Positions 20,172 to 27,314 of a DNA stretch of 27,314 bases are shown one piece after another. Origin of the DNA: Neoechinorhynchus agilis (lineage: Eukaryota > Acanthocephala); contig JBMGUZ010000036.1 in NCBI GenBank assembly GCA_051530055.1, positions 1 to 27,314 on the forward strand. Reading direction: 5' to 3'. The notes beneath the pieces were generated by a model that saw only the letters and a program-made list of their open reading frames with translations, was not told where the DNA came from and made no database searches. A program made the position numbers and the translations under genes. How positions within the stretch are numbered: the stretch's first letter is position 1; the number at the start of each line of letters is the position of its first letter.

Positions 20172-23100
20172 ATGGATAATCGACGAGGTTATTCGTCCGG
20201 TCGACGAGGTGAAAGATATCAACGTCGAGGTGGAGGATATAGTAATCGTAGGCAGCAAAGCGGACGTTTCCAATCTGGACCTGACCGAGGGGGGCATCGT
20301 GGTAGAGGTGAAGACCAGGGATATCATCACCGTGGTGGTCCAGAAGGATTTAGAGGAAGAGGCGATAATCGTGGACGTTTTCATGGTGGTGTTGGTAGTG
20401 GACCAAGAAGACAACAATTCGGTAGTTCAATGGCATCGGGTAATGAGATTTTCAGGTTTACGGAAGGCATTGCAAAACAAGTAATTTTGAATCATACTTT
20501 TAAACAGCCAGATTTTGAGTCATTTGATATATGCCAACTTGGTACCGATAGACAATCGCCAGCATCGATTTCAACAGCCGTAAGAAAAATGGACATTAAA
20601 AAGCCAATAAAGGTGATGATAAATTACTATCCGTTCATTAAGCTTGGTGGTTTCTTCGTTTCTCAGTATGACGTGATTATCGAGGACGCATCTACAAGAA
20701 CAGTTGCTAACGATCCTAACAATTTCAACAAGCTTTCTCCGCTAAGGCAAAGAATGTTGGTTCAAAAAGCATTGCTCAAGATTTCCGAGCACCAGAATCC
20801 TGACTTCAGATACCGCGTTATTTATGATGGTGGCCGTATTGTGTACGCATTGAACGGTTGCCTTAATGGTGAAGACAAAAGGAGTGTATTTATGCAAAAT
20901 AGATATAGAGTGGTTTTTGAGAAAACTGCGGATATCGACATGAAAAGCGATACTCAAATGGTAAAGAATGCTGATCGGAAAATTGCTTTGTTACGGCCTC
21001 AATTGGCAGTTATCGACACGATCACAAAAACAGCACTTTCATGTCTTCTAGAAAGTTTTGGAAGATCGTTTTTTCCCATAAATGAACCACCCGTTCATCG
21101 ACTTGATCCATTGATGGGTCTTTTTAAAGGAATATTTGCCAGTGCTGTGGTCGCTTTCGATGCGTTGGCTTTAAATGTAGATGTTGCGAATGCTGTTCTT
21201 GCTCCGGAGATCTCGCTACTTGAGTATTTTAGGATTAAGGGATATTCGGACGCCGATGTTATGTGTGATAGTACGAATTCAAGAACTCTTGAACGTATGA
21301 GTGATTTAGTGTTTAAAGAAAGGAAAAAGGTTGTTATAAAATACAATGCAGAAGGAACGCACAAACGATTCGGTACATTTCATTCTCTTAATATAAAGTC
21401 GCCATATCAATACGAGTTTTCTTTGGACAAAGATGATAATGAGAGTAAAAAAGTCACCGTTGCACAATATTTCAAAAAGCAATACAATTACGATTGTTCG
21501 CGTCAATATGTGAGCGTGGCAACCGGGGGAGACGGACACGCAATCGTGCCGATTGAGCTTGTTTATTTGGCATCACGAAAAGTCCCAAACGAAGAATTAA
21601 GAAATTATATGGCTGATGTAATCAAGAAAACAGCGCTTCCTCCATGCCAAAGAATGAATGAAATTAATTCTAAAAATGAATATTTCCGATCAAAAATGAG
21701 CGAAAACAGTGATTGTGGCAAGTACCTACGGGCGTGGAATATTGAGGTATCCGATCGAATGGCTGTTGTAAAAGCTGGCATTCTGCCGATACCTCAGTTA
21801 TTCCACCAAAATGGTCAGATTTCTTACCCTCGAGCAACGGGATCCTGGTACGGTGGTCAAAACTTCTCCTATTTTCCGGGGACATTGACTACCAATGAAG
21901 TAACTTGGTCGTATTATATATTCCCAGGAGACAGATTTATAAATGATGACACCGTTCAAAGATTCCTATACTCGTTAACGGACATGGCTAGGAAATGTGG
22001 GATTCGTCTTGCCCAAAATGGACATTGCCATCAATGGCCGTTGGCTGAATTCAATGTCGAGTTCCCTCGGTACATTTTATCGGGACATGCAACGAAGTTA
22101 ACGTTTTTCTTCTCAAGACAAAACAGCATGCAATACCAAGGAGTGAAGGCTGCCGCGGAACTGGTCGGCGGTGTGGTCACTCAATTCATTACAGACAAAG
22201 CTTTAAACAAAAGAGATCGAAGTGGTGGACCTGATGGCCAGGTAATCGCAAATATATGCCACAAGTTATGTGCTAAGCTCGGCGGTATCAACTTGAGTCT
22301 TAATCGAGCCCCAGCGTCTACTACATTTTCTCCAAATACCGGGAATTACGGACGGACCATGTTTATCGGTCTCGATGTTACCCATCATGCTCTAAAAAGC
22401 AAAGGACTCACTAGTCGAGTATCAATCGCTGCTGTTGTAGCTTCAGTCGATTTCGTTCCTCATTCCTACATTACCGAGATTTCCCTTCAGAAAAATCCTC
22501 GGTATTCACGAGAAAGTGTTGAAATTGTTTATAACATGCAAACAATAATGCGACGGATATTGGTAAAGTATCGAGAGCGAAACAACTGTTTGCCAGATCG
22601 AATAATTGTGTACAGAGACGGTGTATCCGATGGTCAACTTGGCCTTGTCAATCGATTTGAAGTCAATGGCATAATAGAAGCCTGTCGAAAAGAAGGGATG
22701 CAGAATAATGTATTCCTTTCGGTTATTGTCGTCCAGAAACGGCATCATCTCCGAATGTTTCCAGTGGATCGAAACGATGCGGATCGCAATGGTAACCCGC
22801 TTCCGGGTACAGTTTACGCTCAAGAAATCTGCATGGATTCGAAAATAGACGCATTTCTGGTGAGCCACGCTGGAATCCAAGGAACATCGAGACCAACGCG
22901 GTACAGATTAATCTATGATTCCATTGGATTTAGTGAGAACGATCTTATGCAATTGACTTTTAATTTGTGCCATTTATACGCCAAATGCTTTCGCTCAGTC
23001 TCAATCCCGGCACCTTGCTATTATGCCCACCACGTCGCTTTCCGAGCGAGACACTATGTGGAATTTGCGCAAATTTGCGATCAGCGAATATGGGACTATC

Positions 23101-23231
23101 TTTACGAAGATGCTTTACAAACCAAACCCTGCGAAATGAAGAAAAAAGAAGGAAGTCCGGTCGATAGAAAATTGAAATTCTTGGTGTTGTCTCTCAATGA
23201 CCGTTTAAGTGGAAAACTGTACTTTTGCTAA
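20172..23231 (+). CDS. AGO: AGO2-type Argonaute, slicer residues intact, single exon
   Basis: The 1019-residue protein binds a small guide RNA and cleaves or silences matching RNA. Residues 1-90 are RG/RGG-rich (RGGYSNRR, RGRGDNRG), a usual arginine-methylation region in arthropod AGO2. The ArgoN and linker regions span about 90-340, with PAZ at about 350-460 (KRFGTFHSL, TVAQYFKKQYN). In MID, the 5'-phosphate pocket is intact: Y655, K659, Q671 and K698 align with Y529, K533, Q545 and K566 of human AGO2. PIWI (about 690-1000) has the complete tetrad D735 (IGLDVTHH), E784, D816 (YRDGVSDGQ) and H953 (YYAHHVAF), with E-to-D spacing of 32 as in human AGO2. The MID stretch AELVGGVVTQ resembles fly AGO2 (AELQHGVLTQ), so I favour the siRNA class. 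It ends in LYFC; the family usually ends in YFA. There is no intron, unusual for an animal Argonaute, so retrocopy origin is possible, though the frame is fully open. The 5' flank is satellite DNA. A TTTTTTTGAAG tract lies just before the start. Confidence 0.96.
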   Translation: MDNRRGYSSGRRGERYQRRGGGYSNRRQQSGRFQSGPDRGGHRGRGEDQGYHHRGGPEGFRGRGDNRGRFHGGVGSGPRRQQFGSSMASGNEIFRFTEGIAKQVILNHTFKQPDFESFDICQLGTDRQSPASISTAVRKMDIKKPIKVMINYYPFIKLGGFFVSQYDVIIEDASTRTVANDPNNFNKLSPLRQRMLVQKALLKISEHQNPDFRYRVIYDGGRIVYALNGCLNGEDKRSVFMQNRYRVVFEKTADIDMKSDTQMVKNADRKIALLRPQLAVIDTITKTALSCLLESFGRSFFPINEPPVHRLDPLMGLFKGIFASAVVAFDALALNVDVANAVLAPEISLLEYFRIKGYSDADVMCDSTNSRTLERMSDLVFKERKKVVIKYNAEGTHKRFGTFHSLNIKSPYQYEFSLDKDDNESKKVTVAQYFKKQYNYDCSRQYVSVATGGDGHAIVPIELVYLASRKVPNEELRNYMADVIKKTALPPCQRMNEINSKNEYFRSKMSENSDCGKYLRAWNIEVSDRMAVVKAGILPIPQLFHQNGQISYPRATGSWYGGQNFSYFPGTLTTNEVTWSYYIFPGDRFINDDTVQRFLYSLTDMARKCGIRLAQNGHCHQWPLAEFNVEFPRYILSGHATKLTFFFSRQNSMQYQGVKAAAELVGGVVTQFITDKALNKRDRSGGPDGQVIANICHKLCAKLGGINLSLNRAPASTTFSPNTGNYGRTMFIGLDVTHHALKSKGLTSRVSIAAVVASVDFVPHSYITEISLQKNPRYSRESVEIVYNMQTIMRRILVKYRERNNCLPDRIIVYRDGVSDGQLGLVNRFEVNGIIEACRKEGMQNNVFLSVIVVQKRHHLRMFPVDRNDADRNGNPLPGTVYAQEICMDSKIDAFLVSHAGIQGTSRPTRYRLIYDSIGFSENDLMQLTFNLCHLYAKCFRSVSIPAPCYYAHHVAFRARHYVEFAQICDQRIWDYLYEDALQTKPCEMKKKEGSPVDRKLKFLVLSLNDRLSGKLYFC

Positions 23232-23555
23232 TGAGCAAAATGGTGCCAAAGTTGTGTTACGGATGAACAACATAAGTTAAAAAAATAGTTCAGCAAAAGA
23301 GATATTGAGGCGAGAAAAAATGAACAGTACACCGATTAAACAAACTTAATTTGAAACTTGCTTTTAAATTTCACAGTTCATGGTAAGGATTAATGTTCAC
23401 CTTTAGAGCAAATTTTGCACTGCAACTTGTTGAGGAAAGACTCGGTAAATTGTCTTCTTACCCTACTTTTAAAGTCAGTATTCTCTTTTGAACCTTGAAT
23501 TGGTATACAGGCAATCCATAGTTCACATGTCCGAATTTTTGCAATACAGAACTTT
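23232..23555. other. 3' flank of the Argonaute gene
   Basis: AT-rich, no gene. I do not see a clean AATAAA close to the stop codon. Confidence 0.35.
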
Positions 23556-23666
23556 ATAGTATAGAGAAAGTAAAGCAGACATTTTGTGCATAGATACTTT
23601 AGTTGTGTAGATATTCATTTAGGAATTAATTATGATGGTGAACTGAAGGAAAAAAAATTATATATT

Positions 23667-23708
23667 AATCAGAATTTTCGACCAATGCGTTGGTCTTCTT
23701 CAGTGATT
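23667..23708 (-). ncRNA. Candidate minimal hammerhead ribozyme, copy 1
   Basis: On the minus strand: AATCA (stem I), CTGAAGA (matches CUGANGA), one extra A, stem II GACCAA/TTGGTC closed by a CGCA loop, GAA, AATT (self-complementary stem III), C (cleavage-site position 17), then TGATT pairing with AATCA. All invariant core letters are present. The extra A after position 9 is unusual; as I recall it has precedent in the chrysanthemum chlorotic mottle viroid hammerhead. The loop-less stem III implies a dimeric fold, which a tandem transcript could provide. Confidence 0.5.
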
Positions 23709-23824
23709 GTAAAATAGTATAGAGAAAGTAAAGCAGACATTTTGTGCATAGATACTTTAGTTGTGTAGATATTCATTTAGGAATTAATTATGATGGTGAA
23801 CTGAAGGAAAAAAAATTATATATT

Positions 23825-23866
23825 AGTCAGAATTTTCGACCAATGCGTTGGTCTTCTTCAGTGATT
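23825..23866 (-). ncRNA. Candidate minimal hammerhead ribozyme, copy 2
   Basis: Same as copy 1, exactly 158 bp further on, but stem I carries one mismatch (TGACT instead of TGATT). Core and stem II are unchanged. Confidence 0.45.
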
Positions 23867-23877
23867 GTAAATTAATC

Positions 23878-24509
23878 GCCTAGTTGTGAACCTGAGTGTG
23901 TCTCGCGATCTCGACCGCGTTTTGATTTCGAAAGGAATGCATTCGCAGTACCGAGAGCTGATGATCACACAGAGAGAAAATTGTTGATGTTGCGATAGGG
24001 CATAGAAAACTTGACGGATCGTTATATGGATTACCGCTCGAAACCGAATCTTCCGTTGAGTGAACGACGAGCACTGAGGTCTCTGAAAGAGAAAGTGCAA
24101 AAGAAGGAGATGAGGATAACAGTGAGCGATAATGCAGGTGATCTCGTGGCGATGGAAAGCAGCGTGGAAAGTGCGATGATGGGGACGTTATTGGGTCACA
24201 CTGATACATATACAATGGCGACAAAAGACGAATGTGAGCAACAGCGCAAGGAGTTGAATGCTGCTCTTCGAAAAGTGATATCGGCTCGAGAGTTGAAAGG
24301 GATGAGCAGTTTCACACACGGTCCATTACGTACGCCGGTGATGTACGGATTGGTCAAGACACACAAGATGCCTATTGGTCCGATTACACCGCAAGCAGCC
24401 TCATTGCTGAAATGCAGACCAATCATATCTGCGGTTAATGGACCAGCGTACCGTGTTTCTCGTTTCCTGGCTTCGGCTATCGGTCCATTGCTACGGAGGA
24501 CACGGGCAT
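23878..24509 (+). mobile_element. Penelope-like element, N-terminal RT fragment
   Basis: The frame from about 24011 gives LPLSERRALRSLKEK, then RITVSDNAGDLVAME, TDTYTMA, YGLVKTHKMP and LKCRPIISAVNGPAYRVSRF. This order is the N-terminal extension and finger region of Penelope-like RTs, where a DKG-like stretch, YxLxKTHK and RPIIS-x5-P are conserved. The palm with the catalytic aspartates is absent, so the piece is truncated. The identical 17-bp sequence GTGATTGTAAATTAATC occurs at both sides (23861-23877 and 24510-24526); the last codons of the open frame (DCKLI) come from this repeat and are not RT. The surrounding hammerhead-type repeats fit the family, whose terminal repeats are known to carry such ribozymes. 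Confidence 0.7.
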
Positions 24510-24535
24510 GTGATTGTAAATTAATCTAATCGAAC

Positions 24536-24577
24536 AATCACTGAAGAAGACCAACGCATTGGTCGAAAATTCTGATT
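24536..24577 (+). ncRNA. Candidate minimal hammerhead ribozyme, copy 3
   Basis: AATCA, CTGAAGA, extra A, GACCAA-CGCA-TTGGTC, GAA, AATT, C, TGATT on the plus strand. It is identical in the core to copies 1 and 2 but inverted relative to them and on the same strand as the Penelope RT piece. The matching repeat continues to about 24618. Confidence 0.5.
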
Positions 24578-24619
24578 AATATATAATTTTTTTTCCTTCG
24601 GTTCACCATCATAATTAAG

Positions 24620-25740
24620 ATACATTTGTGATGTTGGACTACGAAAACCATGCTTATAAACTATATATAAAGTGAAATTCCTGCTCTAGTTTCTCACGAC
24701 CAAAAAAGCTCTGTCATAGCTTCTCGCTCATTGATTTTTACCTTTAGTATAAGTATTTTTTAAATTTCGTTGAGAATAACTTTCGGTGCGAATTTAACTT
24801 CTTTTTCGGGTGACTATCGCTCCGAGAAAAATTAACATTTATTCCATTAATATTTCGAGACCTCAGTCCCCTCATCAGAATGTAGTTTTTTTTCACAATA
24901 AATGTCAATAAGATTCCATTTACACCGAATTGTAATGTTGTCTAGTATACGAATCACAGCGATTAAATCCCTATTTTTAGAAGAAAAGAGAGAGAAATTT
25001 AAGCTTCCCATAGACATGGATTTATTTCTTGTTATCGCTGGAGACCTTACAGGAAAAGATCGGACGGAACATCAACAGTTCCGTGGGAAACTGTCTCCTT
25101 GGGACTTCGCCTTCCCAAATACGATTGCGGAGAGCAACTTGTCCCTTTTACAGTTCTAAGAACCGGTGAAGTGACGAAAAGGGCACACAAAAAAGAAGTA
25201 TAAACGCCTCAAGCAGTCACTTTAATTTTTGAAAAACCTCGCGTTGCTGAGAAACTTGGTGCCGTCGGACCAAACATCGCTGAATTTTTAACCTTGGAAA
25301 CTGATTGGTCGCAGTAACGCCAACTTTTTTATCAGAGAATCAGCGATTCAGAACAAGAATTGCTGGGTAATGGAGCAGAAAGATGTTCCTTCATTTCCAT
25401 GTGAACTTTGAGCGCTTAGGTATTTGAAAGAATAGATCGCACGTCCGAATTTTATTGTATTTTCATTTAAAAAGGAGAAAAAATCGTTTTGGGATCGATC
25501 TACTGCTTCATTGGTCAGGAATCAAAAAATATATTTACTTTTTAAGGGAATTCTGCGTCCTCGAGGCAATGGAGGCGATAAAGATGTTTCTTTATAAAAA
25601 TTACACAGGTGAATACTGGTGATATAATTCGGGATTTGAACAAATAAAATGTAAAATATGTTTTCTATTTGTTGGGATTTTATGATTTCTGGTCATGAAT
25701 AAAGTGAAACCTGATCCGCGTTTTTGAACACTTAATTTCA
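24620..25740. other. Spacer and probable intron before NUBPL, no clear gene
   Basis: An open frame at 24902-25159 has no recognisable domain. Another frame in the same place ends in CGEQLVPFTVLRTGEVTKRA, which looks protein-like but which I cannot assign. The right end is AT-rich and finishes in TTAATTTCAG at 25741, a good 3' splice site, so at least the last part may be an intron of the NUBPL-like gene. Confidence 0.35.
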
Positions 25741-25741
25741 G

Positions 25742-26064
25742 ACACACAAACATTGCGGCAAAAAATTAAAATGTTCGATAAAATAGTAGCAGTAATGAGT
25801 GGCAAAGGTGGAGTCGGTAAATCTACAATATCTGTTGGATTATCTCTAGCCTTATCGCACTCAGGATATCGTATTGGTCTTCTAGACGCTGATGTATATG
25901 GATGTTCAATTCCTCGGCTCCTTTCAGTGTCTCAAAAGGACTTAATCGAAACAATTCAAGTTAACTCTCTCCCCGTAGCACTAGTTAAGAACACAAACAT
26001 TCAATGTGCATCCTTAAGGCTTTTATCGTCAAAAGACAGCCCTTTGGCATGGCGTGGTTTGATA
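25742..26064 (+). pseudogene. NUBPL: NUBPL/Ind1-like P-loop ATPase, 5' part, broken by inversion
   Basis: NUBPL is a mitochondrial Mrp-family ATPase that delivers iron-sulfur clusters to respiratory complex I. After a TTTCAG acceptor the frame reads TQTLRQKIKMFDKIVAV, then the deviant Walker A SGKGGVGKSTISVGL, the GLLDADVYG motif with SIPRLL, and PLAWRGL (WRGL as in NUBPL; NUBP1 has WRGP). From base 26065 the forward frame no longer makes sense, because the next 197 bp are inverted. The continuation of the protein lies on the minus strand of 26065-26261. The acceptor suggests an upstream exon, so this is a genomic gene copy rather than a processed one. As it stands, the locus cannot encode a complete ATPase unless the rest lies beyond the window and the inverted part is spliced out. 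Confidence 0.75.
26015..26064. repeat. Left 50-bp arm of a perfect inverted repeat
   Basis: TAAGGCTTTTATCGTCAAAA through GGCGTGGTTTGATA is the exact reverse complement of 26262-26311, with 197 bp between. Both arms encode the same NUBPL residues (LLSSKDSPLAWRGLI). Confidence 0.95.
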
Positions 26065-26311
26065 AATAAACGACTTGAATTTAACACTTGTTCTTGTGCG
26101 GCTGCATATGGAGTTGCAACCAACAAGAGATCGGTAATTGAAAGACGTTCTTTAAGTGTTAAAATCACATCACCTGTTCCTGGGGGACAGTCCACCACCA
26201 AGTAGTCCAGTGGTCGTTGCCATTCAGATTGAAATATCAATTGATTCAGTGCTTTTGTTGCTATCAAACCACGCCATGCCAAAGGGCTGTCTTTTGACGA
26301 TAAAAGCCTTA
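26065..26311 (-). pseudogene. NUBPL: Inverted central segment of the NUBPL-like gene
   Basis: The minus strand repeats SSKDSPLAWRGLI and then carries on correctly: ATKALNQLIFQSEW, LDYLVVDCPPGTGD, LSITDLLLVATP. This aligns with the human NUBPL region that follows WRGL (VDWGQLDYLVVDMPPGTGD). At 26065 it runs straight into the inverted copy of the arm and the frame ends in foreign codons. The missing C-terminal third, including the CPxC metal-binding motif, is not seen in the window. Confidence 0.75.
26262..26311. repeat. Right 50-bp arm of a perfect inverted repeat
   Basis: Exact inverted copy of 26015-26064. Its outer end at 26311 is the junction with the minus-strand LINE. Confidence 0.95.
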
Positions 26312-27267
26312 TTCAAAACTTCCGCTACTACATGGGTGCTTCGACCGGAGTATTTGTAGCGTCTCGCTGTCTCCTTTTGCGAAACTGTCGGAGGATGACA
26401 ATAACCGAACAGCCCCCCGAACATCTCCGTCCACAAGCTTCGAAGAAACACGTTCAGTCAGTGATAGCTTTGAAAAACGGCAGCGAAACTCTTCCTTCGT
26501 GCGTCCCTTACGAACCTCGCGGAGATTCCTTTCAAAATCGTTAAATATTTGTTCAAAGGAGGCTAACCTTTCCTTGATTGTTGATGTCAAAGACACCCCA
26601 GAATCACCGCTGGTGCAGAGGACTAAGCGCGGGAAAGCGAAGAGCCGTGTCCATGATGGCGCACAGTTCGTTTGAAGGCAATCGTTGACCAATCCCGTAA
26701 ATGCTTTTGCGACCTGATATCGTACGCCCTTTGGGATCCGTTTCAGGACGTTTCTGGGCAGAACCCGCACGATATCAGGTATCGAAATAGAGTCCGTGGT
26801 GATCTGAGGGGTCTCATGCACGAAAGGTTCGGTTAATTGTGGTGGAGAACCAGACCCACTACAGCGGAGATCGAGGGGACTATGGGCAAACAAAACCCCC
26901 AGATTAATTAATTTAAAAGACTTACCGCAAACCGGACACAAACCAGTAGAGACGCGTGGGAGCCCGGCAGCGTTGGTCTTCTCAGGTTTGGCACGTTCAA
27001 ATTATCTGCGTCAGCAGCGTCGATTGTAGGCGATTTGAACACATTGTGACGTAATTTGGAATTTCGACAAAACCTATCCGATGCTGAGATCGTCCTGAGC
27101 CTTCTTGGAGGTATAGGGCTGGGAGGAGAATCTGATCCGTCGCAATATCCATCGTCTGATTTCCTCATATTCGTTTTTGGTTGTTTGCAAATGTTTACGA
27201 AGTTTGGCAATCCACTAAGTAGATCCTTCATCAAAAATCTCTCATCGATTACTTGATCGTTACTCAT
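26312..27267 (-). mobile_element. LINE ORF, N-terminal region, truncated at 26312
   Basis: The frame starts at 27267 (MSNDQVIDERF) and is open to about 26945. There one frameshift leads into a second frame with CPVCGKSFKLINLGVLFAHSP and CSGSGSPP, a zinc-finger module common before the RT in several non-LTR elements. Next come LPRNVLKRIPKGVRYQVA, then LVNDCLQTNCAPSWTRLFAFP, and then VDGDVRGAVRLLSSSDS with LQILRSKHP. These blocks (helical domain with W-x-RL, and GDVRGAVRLLSS) are characteristic of the region between zinc finger and RT in such LINEs. The RT itself is missing: the sequence switches into inverted NUBPL at 26311. The clade is uncertain. Confidence 0.7.
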
Positions 27268-27314
27268 AATGTATGAAATGAGTGAAATTTCATTGTTTGC
27301 AAGTGTTTACGGCT

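Larger units (their letters stand above)
23556..23871 (-). repeat. Two tandem 158-bp repeats, each with a hammerhead-like motif
   Basis: Units 23556-23713 and 23714-23871 are nearly identical, starting ATAGTATAGAGAAAG and ending CAGTGATTGTAAA. On the minus strand each contains one candidate hammerhead ribozyme. A partial inverted copy lies at 24536-24618. This is the layout of Penelope terminal repeats or of small non-autonomous retrozymes. Confidence 0.9.

Noticed and set aside
20164-20484. 106-codon frame overlapping the start of Argonaute
   Set aside because: It is a frame-shifted reading of the RG-rich region (Val/Asp/Glu-rich) and is not a separate gene.
22128-22270. Altered 5'-phosphate pocket in the Argonaute MID domain
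   Set aside because: A first alignment seemed to lose Tyr and Lys, but aligning YQGVK with the fly AGO2 YSTIK shows that the Y, K, Q, K residues are all kept.
24902-25159. 85-codon open frame before NUBPL
   Set aside because: No domain, signal peptide or biased composition, and other frames in the same place look equally coding-like. It is mentioned only in the spacer entry.

Overview
This is nuclear DNA from an animal, most likely an invertebrate. It is AT-rich and eukaryotic in style: TATA boxes, AATAAA signals, a TTTCAG splice acceptor, an Argonaute, a FET-type RNA-binding protein and remains of several retroelement classes. I cannot name the species. An AGO2-type Argonaute with an RG-rich N-terminus would suit an arthropod or other ecdysozoan, but that is inference. 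Host genes are strikingly intron-poor: the Argonaute (1019 aa), the FET-like protein and a secreted protein are each a single exon.

Layout. 1-7130: about 33 head-to-tail copies of a 215-bp satellite. 7131-8720: GC-rich, broken Gypsy-type LTR element on the minus strand. 9179-9910 (-): short FUS/TAF15-like RRM protein. 10131-10430: dispersed repeat with an internal minisatellite, seen again at 15824-15930. 10937-11072: MITE-like inverted repeat. 11674-12357 (-): secreted protein with two internal repeats, complete with TATA box and poly(A) signal. 13200-15803: decayed Jockey/CR1-like LINE that lacks its 3' half. 16113-17260: 5'-truncated RTE-like LINE between inverted repeats. 17690-17990 (-): Penelope-like RT fragment. 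18207-18836: UMP-CMP kinase interrupted by a 45-nt insert carrying TGA. 19055-20147: five satellite monomers in opposite orientation, ending 25 bp before the Argonaute start. 20172-23231: Argonaute. 23556-24620: Penelope-like RT piece with 158-bp repeats carrying hammerhead-like motifs. 25742-26311: NUBPL-like gene broken by an inversion with 50-bp perfect inverted arms, joined to a minus-strand LINE that runs toward the window end.

How it fits together. The window reads as a repeat-rich region with a few host genes embedded in it. The strongest novelty candidates are the hammerhead-like tandem repeats at 23667-23866 and 24536-24577 beside the Penelope RT, the satellite forming the immediate 5' flank of a slicer-competent Argonaute, the possible non-canonical GA-AG mini-intron in the UMP-CMP kinase, and the fold-back inversion in NUBPL.
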